14,896 nt of DNA, from contig JASLBE010000008.1 of NCBI GenBank assembly GCA_030146705.1, positions 1-14,896 on the forward strand, given 5' to 3'. The position numbers and the translations under genes are program-made. Positions within the stretch are counted from its first letter, which is position 1; every line of letters starts with the position of its first letter. Positions 6,049 to 13,945 of this stretch are shown piece after piece. This stretch comes from Tissierellales bacterium (GTDB lineage Bacteria > Bacillota > Clostridia > Tissierellales > Tissierellaceae). The notes beneath the pieces were generated by a model. It ran no database searches and was not told the origin of the DNA. It saw only the letters and a program-made list of their open reading frames with translations.

Positions 6049-7419
6049 ATGATATTAGATAATAAGAATATATTAGTTTTTGGACTTGGGATAAGTGGGG
6101 TTTCCACACTTAAAGCCTTGAGTAAATATAATTGTAGCTTGACCTTACTTGATTCCAAGGAAAAAGAAGAAGTTAAAGATAAGTTAGAGGAAGTTAAAGA
6201 TATAGAATTTGAGGGAGTTTTTGCTGGAAGCGTAGACTTGGAAAAATTTGACTTGATTATTAAAAGCCCAGGAATACCACCAAGTAATGAGGTTTTAATA
6301 GAGGCTAAGAGTTTGGGGATAAAAATAATAACCGACCTAGAGCTAGGTTATATTTTAGCTAAGACTAAAAACATTATAGGAATAACAGGCACTAATGGGA
6401 AGACTTCAACAACTAGTCTAGTTGGAGAGCTTTTTACCAGGGCTAAAAGAAAGACCTATGTTTGTGGAAATATTGGTGTAGGAATTTTAGACACTATGGC
6501 CAAGGCTAAGGAAGATGATATAGTTGTTATTGAGTGTAGTAGTTTTCAACTGGAAGACACTATAAAGTTTAAGCCAAAGGTTGGAGTTATAATCAACATT
6601 ACAGAAGACCATATAAATTGGCACGGAAACTTTGATGCCTATGTTAGGTCTAAGCTTAAAATATATAGGGAGCAGGATGAAGAAGATTTTTCTATTATAA
6701 ACTATGATGATAAAATAATTTATGAAAATACAAAAAACCTTAGGTCTAAGAAAATTTATTTTTCCCAGGAAGAAAAACTAGAAAAAGGCATTTACTTAGA
6801 AGGGAAAATGATTGTTTATAATAATGGTAGTTCTATAGAAGAAGTCTTAGATGCAAGTAAGATAGAATTGTTTGTAGAAAATGCTATGGCTGCAATAGGA
6901 ATAGGGCTGGCCTTAGACTTAAGTTTAGACCTTATAAGGCAAACTATTTTAGACTTTAAGGCCTTGGCCCATAGAATGGAATATGTAGCTGAAATATCTG
7001 GTGTGGAGTTTTATAACGACTCAAAGGGGACGAACCCAGATTCCACAATATCAGGTTTAAAAAAACTAGATAAAAAAGTTAGCCTTATTGCAGGAGGCTA
7101 TAATAAGGGATCTGACTTTAAGGAACTTTTGACTTATGGAAAAGATAAAATAGAAAACTTAGTATTATTAGGAGAGACCAAAGACCTTATAAAAAGAGAA
7201 GCTCTTGAAGTTGGCTATGAAAAAATCTATACAGTGGACAGTATGGAGGAGGCAGTTAGCCTAGCCTATAGGTCTAGTGAAAAGGGAATGGCAGTAGTAC
7301 TTTCACCAGCCTGTGCTTCTTGGGGAATGTATAAGAACTTTGAAGAAAGAGGAGACCATTTTAAAACCATAGTAAACAATATTAGGGTGGATAAATATGA
7401 AAAAAACAAAGAAAATTAA
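6049..7419 (+). CDS. murD: UDP-N-acetylmuramoyl-L-alanine--D-glutamate ligase MurD
   Basis: MurD is the cytoplasmic ATP-dependent ligase that adds D-glutamate to UDP-MurNAc-L-Ala. From the ATG at 6049 it has 456 residues, typical of the family. An N-terminal nucleotide-fold domain begins NILVFGLGISGVS and holds SPGI at 73-76. The central ATPase domain has the P-loop GITGTNGKTST at 111-121, CSSFQLED at 163-170 and ITEDHINWHG at 184-193. A Lys at about 202 fits the carbamylated lysine of Mur ligases. The hinge HRMEYVAEISGVEFYNDSKG (308-327) and the C-terminal domain motif LSPACASWGMYKNFEERGDHF (418 onward) clearly separate MurD from MurC, MurE and MurF. Its last 23 bases overlap ftsW in another frame, indicating coupled translation. 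No key residue seems lost. Confidence 0.97.
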   Translation: MILDNKNILVFGLGISGVSTLKALSKYNCSLTLLDSKEKEEVKDKLEEVKDIEFEGVFAGSVDLEKFDLIIKSPGIPPSNEVLIEAKSLGIKIITDLELGYILAKTKNIIGITGTNGKTSTTSLVGELFTRAKRKTYVCGNIGVGILDTMAKAKEDDIVVIECSSFQLEDTIKFKPKVGVIINITEDHINWHGNFDAYVRSKLKIYREQDEEDFSIINYDDKIIYENTKNLRSKKIYFSQEEKLEKGIYLEGKMIVYNNGSSIEEVLDASKIELFVENAMAAIGIGLALDLSLDLIRQTILDFKALAHRMEYVAEISGVEFYNDSKGTNPDSTISGLKKLDKKVSLIAGGYNKGSDFKELLTYGKDKIENLVLLGETKDLIKREALEVGYEKIYTVDSMEEAVSLAYRSSEKGMAVVLSPACASWGMYKNFEERGDHFKTIVNNIRVDKYEKNKEN

Positions 7420-8542
7420 AAAAAGTAAAATAGATTTTCCCTTGCTAATTACTGTATTATTACTAGTATTTATTGGGATAATAATGGTTTTTAGTTCAAG
7501 CTGGCCAGAAGGGATTAAGGACCATAATGATGGTTACCACTTTGTAAAGAGGCAGATAGTATATGCTGGAATGGGATTTTTATTAATGATAGGTCTAGCC
7601 AACTTAAATTATAGGATATATGAAAAGTATGCAGGCATAATTTTCCTAGCTACCTTATCGACAGTTTTACTATTACTATATACACCCTTGGGACAAGACT
7701 TTGGTATGGGTGCTAAAAGATGGGTATCCTTAAAAATAATTACCTTCATGCCTGGAGATGTAATAAAGATAGGGGCCATTATTTACTTTGCCAGACTACT
7801 AAAAGAAAAGGATAGTAAAATAACGAATTTTAAAGAAGGCTTAGTGCCCATAGCAGGAGTTGCAATTGTTGCTGTAGGTTCAATAATTGTTCAAAGTGAC
7901 TTGGGTACTGCCATAACCTTAGCAGGAACCCTTTTAGTAATGATCATAATAGCAGGCTTACAAATAAGGTACATAGCCTTACTAGGTCTTACTGGACTTG
8001 CTGGAATAGCCTATATATTTTTATATGTTGTAGGCAATCCTAAATATGCAAACTCTTTTAGGGTTAAGAGGATAACATCTTTTTTAGATCCCTTTGCTGA
8101 TGCAAAAGATACGGGTTGGCAGGTAGTTCAATCCTTATATGCCTTAGGGGCAGGGGGGATATTTGGTCTAGGACTTGGTAAATCTAAGCAGAAATTTTTC
8201 TATATACCAGAATCCTATAATGATTTTATCTATGCTATTATAGGCGAGGAGTTTGGCCTAATAGGTGTAAGCTTAATAATATTATTATATATAACAATTT
8301 TAATTAGAGGGGTTAGTATAGCATTAAAAACTAAGGATAGCTATGGTTTCTACCTAGCTATAGGGATAACAGCCTTAATCTCAATTCAAACAATTATCCA
8401 CATAGCTGTTGTAACCTCTTCAATACCTACAACGGGAATAACCCTACCCTTTATATCATATGGAGGAACCTCTTTACTGATATATATGGGGGCAATAGGA
8501 ATTCTTTTAAGTATATCTAAGTATGGAAATAGGAGTGAATAG
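7397..8542 (+). CDS. ftsW: Peptidoglycan glycosyltransferase FtsW (SEDS family; SpoVE-like)
   Basis: SEDS proteins polymerise lipid II into glycan strands together with a cognate class B PBP; here the partner is probably the PASTA-containing PBP upstream. The 381-residue protein has a short Lys-rich N-terminus and about ten membrane segments. Family motifs include FVKRQ at 49-53, GAKRW at 105-109, QSDLGTA at 166-172, the loop GKSKQKFFYIPESYNDFIYA (261-280) with the presumed catalytic Asp276, GEEFGLIG at 283-290, and TGITLPFISYGGTSL near the C-terminus. The usual QPSE-x-x-K segment reads MPGDVIK (118-124). The ATG at 7397 has an AGGGTGG site 6 bases upstream and lies inside murD. murG starts at the base after its stop. 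FtsW and SpoVE cannot be separated by sequence alone. Confidence 0.93.
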   Translation: MKKTKKIKKSKIDFPLLITVLLLVFIGIIMVFSSSWPEGIKDHNDGYHFVKRQIVYAGMGFLLMIGLANLNYRIYEKYAGIIFLATLSTVLLLLYTPLGQDFGMGAKRWVSLKIITFMPGDVIKIGAIIYFARLLKEKDSKITNFKEGLVPIAGVAIVAVGSIIVQSDLGTAITLAGTLLVMIIIAGLQIRYIALLGLTGLAGIAYIFLYVVGNPKYANSFRVKRITSFLDPFADAKDTGWQVVQSLYALGAGGIFGLGLGKSKQKFFYIPESYNDFIYAIIGEEFGLIGVSLIILLYITILIRGVSIALKTKDSYGFYLAIGITALISIQTIIHIAVVTSSIPTTGITLPFISYGGTSLLIYMGAIGILLSISKYGNRSE

Positions 8543-9640
8543 ATGAAATATTTAATAACAGGTGGCGGAACAGGAGGACACATATATCCAGCACTAGCCA
8601 TAGCAGAAGAAATAGAAAAGCAAGATAAGGAAGCAGAAATTTTATATGTGGGAACAGAAAAAGGCTTGGAGGCAAGATTAGTTCCAAAAGCAGGTTATAA
8701 CTTTAAAACAGTTAGGGTTAAATTTTTACCTAGGAAGATAAATAAGAAGTTTTTTTCATCTATAAAAGAACTACTACTAGGCATCTTGGATTCAAAAAAA
8801 ATTATAAAAGACTTTAAACCAGACCTTGTAATTGGAACAGGTGGTTATGTTTGTGGACCTGTTGTTTTTATGGCTGCCATAAAAGGATATAAAACAGTCA
8901 TCCATGAACAAAATGCCTATCCAGGTATAACAAATAAAATTTTAGCTAAGTTTGTAGACAAGGTTTTAATAACCTTTGAAGAGGCTAAAAAATATTTTAA
9001 AAATACTGAAAAAATAGTAGTTACAGGTAATCCTATAAGAAAAGAGATTATTAGGGTTAATACTGATAATACACATAGGGACTTGGGTATAAGCCCTAAT
9101 GGGAAAGTAATACTTTCTTTTGGAGGAAGTGGGGGGCAAAAGTCCTTAAATGATAATATTTTAGAAATTTTACCTAAACTAGGAAATGAAATACAATTAA
9201 TTCATGTTACAGGAGAGAAGATGTATGATGGATTTAAGACCAGCCTTGAGGATAGGGGGATAGTACTTGGAGATAATATAAAGATTCTTCCCTACCTTTA
9301 TAATATGCCGGAGGTCTTAAATATAGCAGACCTAGTTATTACTTCTGCAGGAGCAATTACCCTATCAGAACTTTCAGCAATTGGAGTGGCAAGTATATTG
9401 ATACCTAAGTCATATACAGCAGAAAACCACCAGGAGCATAATGCTAAGTCTTTTAAAGATAAGGGGGCTGCAGAGCTTATATATGAAAAAGACCTGGGTC
9501 CAGAAGTTCTTTTACTTACTATAGAAGACCTAATAAATAATAGGGAAAAACTAGATAAAATGAGGAAGCAGGCTAAGGAAATGGGCAATATAAATGCCAA
9601 TGAAAATATATTTGATGAAATTAGTAAGCTTTTACTATGA
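8543..9640 (+). CDS. murG: UDP-GlcNAc:lipid I N-acetylglucosaminyltransferase MurG
   Basis: MurG adds GlcNAc to lipid I on the inner membrane face, producing lipid II for FtsW. It has 365 residues, a normal length for this GT-B enzyme. The N-domain opens with the glycine-rich GGGTGGHIYPALA at 7-19, then GTGGYVCGP at 98-106 and the HEQN box at 121-124. The C-domain has TGNPIR at 161-166, the second glycine-rich loop SFGGSGGQKSLN at 192-203, TSAGAITLSEL at 267-277, and the donor-binding stretch AENHQEHNAK at 293-302. The AGGAG site at 8531-8535 lies within the ftsW end, 7 bases from the ATG, which directly abuts the ftsW stop. murB and murC, often next in Clostridia, do not follow; after 67 bases comes ftsQ. 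Confidence 0.97.
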   Translation: MKYLITGGGTGGHIYPALAIAEEIEKQDKEAEILYVGTEKGLEARLVPKAGYNFKTVRVKFLPRKINKKFFSSIKELLLGILDSKKIIKDFKPDLVIGTGGYVCGPVVFMAAIKGYKTVIHEQNAYPGITNKILAKFVDKVLITFEEAKKYFKNTEKIVVTGNPIRKEIIRVNTDNTHRDLGISPNGKVILSFGGSGGQKSLNDNILEILPKLGNEIQLIHVTGEKMYDGFKTSLEDRGIVLGDNIKILPYLYNMPEVLNIADLVITSAGAITLSELSAIGVASILIPKSYTAENHQEHNAKSFKDKGAAELIYEKDLGPEVLLLTIEDLINNREKLDKMRKQAKEMGNINANENIFDEISKLLL

Positions 9641-9707
9641 AAGATTAAACAATTAATATATAATCATATATATATATAGTCAATTTTAAAACTTTCGGAG
9701 TGATTAT

Positions 9708-10460
9708 ATGAAGATGAAGTTAAAGGGAAAAAGCAAGGTTTTAATAGTAGTACTAGTAATTATTATAATATTTTTAACAGTTAAACTTATAAAAAATATA
9801 AGCTTTTTTAATTTAAAGAAAATAAACATAATAGGAAATAAGAACTTAAGCAAGGAATATATATTAAAGGAGTCAAAACTAAGTCTTGGACAAAATATAT
9901 TTGATATAAATTTAAAAAAAGTTGAAAATAGGTTGGGCAAAAGCCCCTATGTTGAGGGTTTGACAGTGAAGAGAAAACTTCCCAATATTTTAAATATAGA
10001 CATAGTTGAAAAGGAAGAGTTTTTTCAAATTAAAGAAGGCAATAGGTATGTAGTTTTGGACAAGTTTGGGAATATTTTAAACGTAGTAAACAACCCTACT
10101 AAGGATGCAACCATAGTAAATGGTATTAAGTTTAATGGCAAGCTTGATAATAAAAATATTGGTGAAAATATTTCTAAATATATAAAATATAAGAGGATTG
10201 ATGATTTTTTTGAAACTAATAGCAAGCTTAAAATATCAAAAAAACTCAAGGAAATATCTATAGTTGATGACAAGGTTAGGATGGTTTTAAAGGACAATAA
10301 GATAATAGAATTTGGAAAGCTTAAGAACTCTAATTATAAACTAAAGCTTTTAAAAGAAACATTAAATTATATTGAGAAGGAAAAGATTCCATTTGAGAAA
10401 ATTCTTATGGATAGGGGAGATAATCCAATAATAGTAACCAACAAGGAAATAAGAAATTAG
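9708..10460 (+). CDS. ftsQ: Cell division protein FtsQ/DivIB
   Basis: FtsQ/DivIB is a bitopic divisome protein that binds FtsL and DivIC/FtsB and regulates septal synthesis outside the membrane. The 250-residue protein has a short Lys-rich cytoplasmic tail, a single membrane segment at about 10-29, and a POTRA domain from about 35 to 104 (FNLKKINIIGNKNLSKEYIL, with the family pattern SPYVEGLTVKRKLPNILNIDIVEK). A beta-rich domain carries the rest. The FtsQ-type segment RYVVLDKFGNIL at 113-124 supports the call. The start at 9708 follows CGGAG at 9696-9700. Codon use is particularly AT-rich compared with murG. It stands after a 67-base AT-rich gap and directly before the DUF881 genes, the B. 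subtilis arrangement. Confidence 0.9.
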   Translation: MKMKLKGKSKVLIVVLVIIIIFLTVKLIKNISFFNLKKINIIGNKNLSKEYILKESKLSLGQNIFDINLKKVENRLGKSPYVEGLTVKRKLPNILNIDIVEKEEFFQIKEGNRYVVLDKFGNILNVVNNPTKDATIVNGIKFNGKLDNKNIGENISKYIKYKRIDDFFETNSKLKISKKLKEISIVDDKVRMVLKDNKIIEFGKLKNSNYKLKLLKETLNYIEKEKIPFEKILMDRGDNPIIVTNKEIRN

Positions 10461-10470
10461 GAGGGATAGG

Positions 10471-11199
10471 GTGAAAAATAGAAAAGAGCTATTAGCCATG
10501 GTAATAGTCTCTATATTCCTCGGTATTATACTTTCTATACAGTTTAAAACAGTTAATAAAACTGTTGGTGATGGAGTTCTTCCAACCCAAAGGGCCCAGC
10601 AATTAGCATTAGACTTAAAGAAACTCCAGGCTGAAAAAGAGTCCCAGGCTAAAAGGGTGGAGGAACTTGAAGAAAAAATAGAAAAGTATGAAAAAGGAGA
10701 AGTAGATAAAAATACTTATGCAGAAAACATCTATAAGGATATGCAAAAATATAGGACTCTTGCTGGCTACCTAGATATGGAAGGCCCGGGAATAGTTATG
10801 GAAGTTAGCGACCCTGATATGGATATTCAATATGGGGATGGCCTATACTTAATAGACCAGCTAGACTATATACTTCAAACTATATCTATATTAAATGCAG
10901 CAGATGCGGAAGCAATAAGCATAAATGACCAAAGATATACATCCTTTACAGAAATAGAAAGGGCAGGAGACCATGTAATGATTAATGGAGTTCCTACTAA
11001 TACTCCAATAGTTATTAAGGCCATAGGAGATATTAAAACTCTAGAATCTGTATTGACAATAAAAAATGGGATAGTAGATGTTTTAAGGTATTCAGACTAT
11101 AATGTCCAGGTAAGGAAAGAAAATAAGATAGAGATACCTAAGTCTAAAAAAGTTAAGGAATTAATATTCGCTAAGCCTTTAGAAGAACTAGGAGAATAA
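10471..11199 (+). CDS. DUF881 family membrane protein (YlxW/YlxX-like), first copy
   Basis: The molecular function is unknown. Members of this family occur beside divIB and sbp in Firmicutes. The 242-residue protein has a short basic cytoplasmic end, one membrane segment at about 7-24 ending LSIQFK, an extracytoplasmic coiled coil at about 41-76 (KKLQAEKESQAKRVEELEEK), and a DUF881 domain from about 90. Conserved pieces are LDMEGPGIVMEV at 101-112, NAADAEAISINDQRYTS at 142-158 and VIKAIGD. The GTG start at 10471 has a strong GGAGGGA site that overlaps the ftsQ stop codon. Ten bases separate it from ftsQ and nine from the next DUF881 gene. It is clearly a paralogue of that neighbour. Confidence 0.88.
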   Translation: MKNRKELLAMVIVSIFLGIILSIQFKTVNKTVGDGVLPTQRAQQLALDLKKLQAEKESQAKRVEELEEKIEKYEKGEVDKNTYAENIYKDMQKYRTLAGYLDMEGPGIVMEVSDPDMDIQYGDGLYLIDQLDYILQTISILNAADAEAISINDQRYTSFTEIERAGDHVMINGVPTNTPIVIKAIGDIKTLESVLTIKNGIVDVLRYSDYNVQVRKENKIEIPKSKKVKELIFAKPLEELGE

Positions 11200-11208
11200 G
11201 GTGGTATA

Positions 11209-11940
11209 ATGAAAAGAGAACCAAAAATTATAATCTTAATCTTCAGTATAATTGTAGGAGTTGTCCTGTCAATCCAGTTTAAGGGACAAATAACTATGTA
11301 TGTGCCAGTTACCCTAGAGTCTATGCAGGATACTAAAAACCAAATAGATATGATAAGTAAGGAACTAGAAGAACTCACAAAAATGGAAGAGGACAGAAAA
11401 GAGAGACTTAGGGAGATAGAAGAAGTGGCCAATAATCCTAAGGCAGACCTAGTTGAAACTATGCAAAAAGATATTGAAAGAAACAAGATGTTTTCTGGAA
11501 ATATAAATTTAGAAGGACCAGGAATAATTATTTCATTATATGATAATATGGAAGATAGGGGACTAGATTATGATTATGATATTAATGATGATGTAATTCA
11601 TGATATAGATATATTGAACATAATAAATGATCTTCGAATAGCGGGAGCAGAGGCTATAAGTATTAATAACCAAAGGGTTTTGTCAAGCTCTGAAGTATTT
11701 TGTAATGGCCCGTCTATTAGTATTAATAAAAGAAGGACAGGAACCCCATTTATTATAAAAGCCATAGGAGATCCTAAGTTACTTTCGGCAGCTGTTAATG
11801 CTCCTGGAACCTATGGGGATATTTTGAAAAATGGTCTTGGGAAAGGATTAGACACTAGTATGGAAGACAGTTTGATTATACAGAAAAATAGCAGGGTTAT
11901 TAACTATAAATTTGCAAAACCTAAGGGAGAAGGTGATTAA
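11209..11940 (+). CDS. DUF881 family membrane protein (YlxX/YlxW-like), second copy
   Basis: This 243-residue protein has the same architecture as its upstream neighbour: a short basic tail, a membrane segment at about 6-22 ending in the identical LSIQFK, a coiled coil at about 38-74 and a DUF881 domain from about 88. Matching motifs are LEGPGIIISL at 101-110, AGAEAISINNQRV at 145-157 and FIIKAIGDPKLLSAAV. It differs by a strongly Asp-rich stretch (residues 112-134, about half Asp or Glu, with a repeated DYD), which could bind cations or just be a flexible loop. The ATG at 11209 follows AAGGTGG. It ends 2 bases before sbp. Function is unknown; the position suggests a role in division or envelope maintenance. 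Confidence 0.88.
   Translation: MKREPKIIILIFSIIVGVVLSIQFKGQITMYVPVTLESMQDTKNQIDMISKELEELTKMEEDRKERLREIEEVANNPKADLVETMQKDIERNKMFSGNINLEGPGIIISLYDNMEDRGLDYDYDINDDVIHDIDILNIINDLRIAGAEAISINNQRVLSSSEVFCNGPSISINKRRTGTPFIIKAIGDPKLLSAAVNAPGTYGDILKNGLGKGLDTSMEDSLIIQKNSRVINYKFAKPKGEGD
11931..11935 (+). promoter_or_regulatory. Ribosome binding site supporting a TTG start for sbp
   Basis: AGGTG within a purine-rich run (11925-11936) lies 7 bases before the TTG at 11943. No ATG or GTG in that frame would give the full conserved N-terminus. Confidence 0.55.
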
Positions 11941-11942
11941 TA

Positions 11943-12317
11943 TTGTTTTTTGCAGTAATTGGAATAATAATAGGAGTAGTAATTGGTTTTTTATTACCAT
12001 TCACTTATAATACTGCCTACTCTCTCTATATATCAGTTGCAATATTGGCTTGCCTAGACTCTGTTTTTGGAGGAGTTAGGGCTAATTTAGAAGGATATTT
12101 TGACTTAGAAATATTTATATCTGGATTTTTTGGAAATGCAATATTAGCAGCTTTTTTAGCCTATTTAGGTGATAGGCTAGGAGTACCACTTTATTATGCA
12201 GCAATATTTACATTTGGTAGCAGGCTTTTTGAGAACTTTGGTAAGATTAGAAGGTCGCTTCTTAAAAAGAATAAAGAAAAGAATACAAAAAAAGACATTA
12301 TAGATAAGCAGAAATAA
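11943..12317 (+). CDS. sbp: Small basic protein Sbp (DUF1290 family membrane protein)
   Basis: Sbp is a small conserved membrane protein of unknown biochemical role, found just before the ftsA/ftsZ genes in Firmicutes. The 124-residue protein has three or four hydrophobic segments (about 2-18, 27-42, 57-76, 82-92). Family-defining pieces are SVAILACLDSVFGGVRANLEG at 31-51, FISGFFGNAILA at 58-69, YLGDRLGVPLYYAAIFTFGSRLF at 74-96 and the basic IRRSLLKK at 102-109. Its tail (about 102-124) is very Lys-rich and probably cytoplasmic. The start is a TTG with a good ribosome site; the conserved residues begin right after it. It follows the second DUF881 gene by 2 bases and lies 38 bases before ftsZ. 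In B. subtilis ftsA intervenes; here it does not. Confidence 0.9.
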   Translation: MFFAVIGIIIGVVIGFLLPFTYNTAYSLYISVAILACLDSVFGGVRANLEGYFDLEIFISGFFGNAILAAFLAYLGDRLGVPLYYAAIFTFGSRLFENFGKIRRSLLKKNKEKNTKKDIIDKQK

Positions 12318-12355
12318 AAATAATATATTTAAATATAATAGTAGGAGGAGATTAG

Positions 12356-13471
12356 ATGTTTGATTTTGATGTTGATGATATGGACCAATATGCAAAAATA
12401 AAAGTAGTAGGTGTTGGTGGCGGTGGAAACAATGCTGTAAATAGAATGATTGAATCTGGTGTTAGAGGAATAGAATTTATAGCAGTAAATACTGATAAGC
12501 AAGCATTAAACTCATCAAGGGCAGATATAAAACTTCAAATTGGAGATAAGTTGACCAAGGGTCTTGGAGCTGGTGCTAACCCAGAGGTAGGCTGTAAGGC
12601 AGCTGAAGAAAATAGGAATGATATTGAAACTGAGCTTGCAGGAGCAGATATGATTTTTATAACAGCTGGAATGGGTGGTGGAACTGGAACTGGAGCTGCA
12701 CCAGTTGTTGCTGAAATAGCAAGAGAACTAGGAATATTAACTGTAGGTGTAGTTACTAAACCATTTACATTTGAAGGGGCTAAAAGGACCAAGCACGCAG
12801 ACCAGGGTATTACAAGCTTAAAAGACCATGTAGACACCCTAGTTACAATACCTAATGATAGGTTACTGCAAGTTGCTGATAAGAAAACAACTATGGTAGA
12901 GGCATTCTTAATGGCAGATGAAGTTTTAAAACAAGGTATCCAAGGTATATCAGACTTAATAGCAGTACCTAGTTTAATAAACTTAGACTTTGCTGATGTT
13001 CAAACAATTATGCAAAATCAAGGAATTGCCCATATGGGTATTGGTATGGGTAATGGGGATAATAGGGCAGCAGATGCAGCCAAAGAAGCAATTAGTTCTC
13101 CTTTACTAGAAACATCCATAGAAGGTGCAAAATCAGTATTATTAAACATAACAGGTGGAGCAGACCTTGGCTTGTTTGAAATTAATGAAGCAGCAGACTT
13201 AATTAAATCTGCAGTAGATAAAGATGCTAATATAATTTTTGGTGCAGGAATAGATGAAACTTTAGGGGATACATTAAAGATTACTGTTATAGCAACAGGT
13301 TTTACTGGGAATGGAAAACCTGCTAGCAAAGAAAAGCCAAAGGAAGAAAAACAAGACTTAGAAGGCCAAACCAATGAAGAGGTTGAGGAAGTAGAAGCAG
13401 ATAATATTGATGAAGTTGATGATGAAGATAATTTAGATATACCAGTTTTCTTAAGAAGAAAAAGAAAATAG
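12356..13471 (+). CDS. ftsZ: Cell division GTPase FtsZ
   Basis: FtsZ is the tubulin-like GTPase that polymerises at midcell and recruits the divisome. It has 371 residues, a normal length. After a short acidic N-terminus comes the GTP-binding core: IKVVGVGGGGNNAVNRM at 15-31, VNTDKQAL at 44-51, and the tubulin signature GGGTGTGAAPV at 107-117. The synergy loop NLDFADVQTIM supplies catalytic Asp residues to the next subunit. From about 318 a Glu/Asp-rich linker of about 40 residues leads to the conserved C-terminal peptide LDIPVFLRRKRK, the docking site for FtsA, SepF, EzrA or ZapA-like partners. The ATG at 12356 follows AGGAGGAG. ftsA is not upstream. nrdR follows after 18 bases with no terminator between. 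Confidence 0.98.
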   Translation: MFDFDVDDMDQYAKIKVVGVGGGGNNAVNRMIESGVRGIEFIAVNTDKQALNSSRADIKLQIGDKLTKGLGAGANPEVGCKAAEENRNDIETELAGADMIFITAGMGGGTGTGAAPVVAEIARELGILTVGVVTKPFTFEGAKRTKHADQGITSLKDHVDTLVTIPNDRLLQVADKKTTMVEAFLMADEVLKQGIQGISDLIAVPSLINLDFADVQTIMQNQGIAHMGIGMGNGDNRAADAAKEAISSPLLETSIEGAKSVLLNITGGADLGLFEINEAADLIKSAVDKDANIIFGAGIDETLGDTLKITVIATGFTGNGKPASKEKPKEEKQDLEGQTNEEVEEVEADNIDEVDDEDNLDIPVFLRRKRK

Positions 13472-13489
13472 TGTTAATGAGGTGAATAT

Positions 13490-13945
13490 ATGAAGTGTCC
13501 TTATTGTTCATATCATGACTCCAGAGTTGTAGACTCTAGGCCAACAGAAGATGGTGAGTCTATAAGACGGAGGAGGGAGTGTAGTAGTTGTGGTAAGAGA
13601 TTTACTACATATGAAAAAATTGAAGAAATTCCAGTGAGAGTTATAAAAAAAGATGGTAATAGGCAGGCCTATGATAGGAATAAGGTTTTACGGGGAATTG
13701 TAAGATCTTGTGAAAAAAGGCCTGTAACATCTGAACAAATAGAAAAAATAATAGAAGATATAGAAAAAGTAATATATAATTCAGCCAATAGAGAGATAAC
13801 ATCTACTGAAATAGGAGAGCTTGTAATGTCTAAACTTAAAAAAGTAGATGAGGTATCTTATGTTAGGTTTGCCTCTGTATATAGGCAATTTAAAGACTTG
13901 AATTCTTTTATGGAGGAGCTGAAAAAAATATTAAATGAAAACTAA
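13490..13945 (+). CDS. nrdR: Transcriptional repressor NrdR
   Basis: NrdR is a zinc and nucleotide (ATP/dATP) sensing repressor of ribonucleotide reductase genes. The 151-residue protein is the usual length. The N-terminal zinc ribbon has Cys3, Cys6, Cys31 and Cys34 (CPYC and CSSC) with the family stretch DSRPTEDGESIRRRRECSSCGKRFTTYE between and after them. An ATP-cone domain follows (about 49-139, VRVIKKDGNRQAYDRNKVLRGI then VSYVRFASVYRQFKDL). The ATG at 13490 follows GAGGTG. It lies 18 bases after ftsZ, so division and DNA-precursor control may share a transcript. Its last 11 bases overlap the start of the next gene. No NrdR box was confidently found in this window. Confidence 0.97.
   Translation: MKCPYCSYHDSRVVDSRPTEDGESIRRRRECSSCGKRFTTYEKIEEIPVRVIKKDGNRQAYDRNKVLRGIVRSCEKRPVTSEQIEKIIEDIEKVIYNSANREITSTEIGELVMSKLKKVDEVSYVRFASVYRQFKDLNSFMEELKKILNEN

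Noticed and set aside
9664..9680. Short alternating AT tract before ftsQ as an NrdR box
   Set aside because: It lacks the flanking ACA/TGT bases of the NrdR consensus and its partner site; simple AT repeat explains it.
9641..9707. TATAAT at 9659-9664 as a promoter for ftsQ
   Set aside because: The region is almost pure A and T with an AT repeat, so the match is expected by chance, and no -35 box is present at 16-18 bases.
12318..12355. TATAAT at 12334-12339 as an ftsZ promoter
   Set aside because: The start would fall inside the ribosome site of ftsZ and there is no matching -35 box; the gene is more likely read from upstream.
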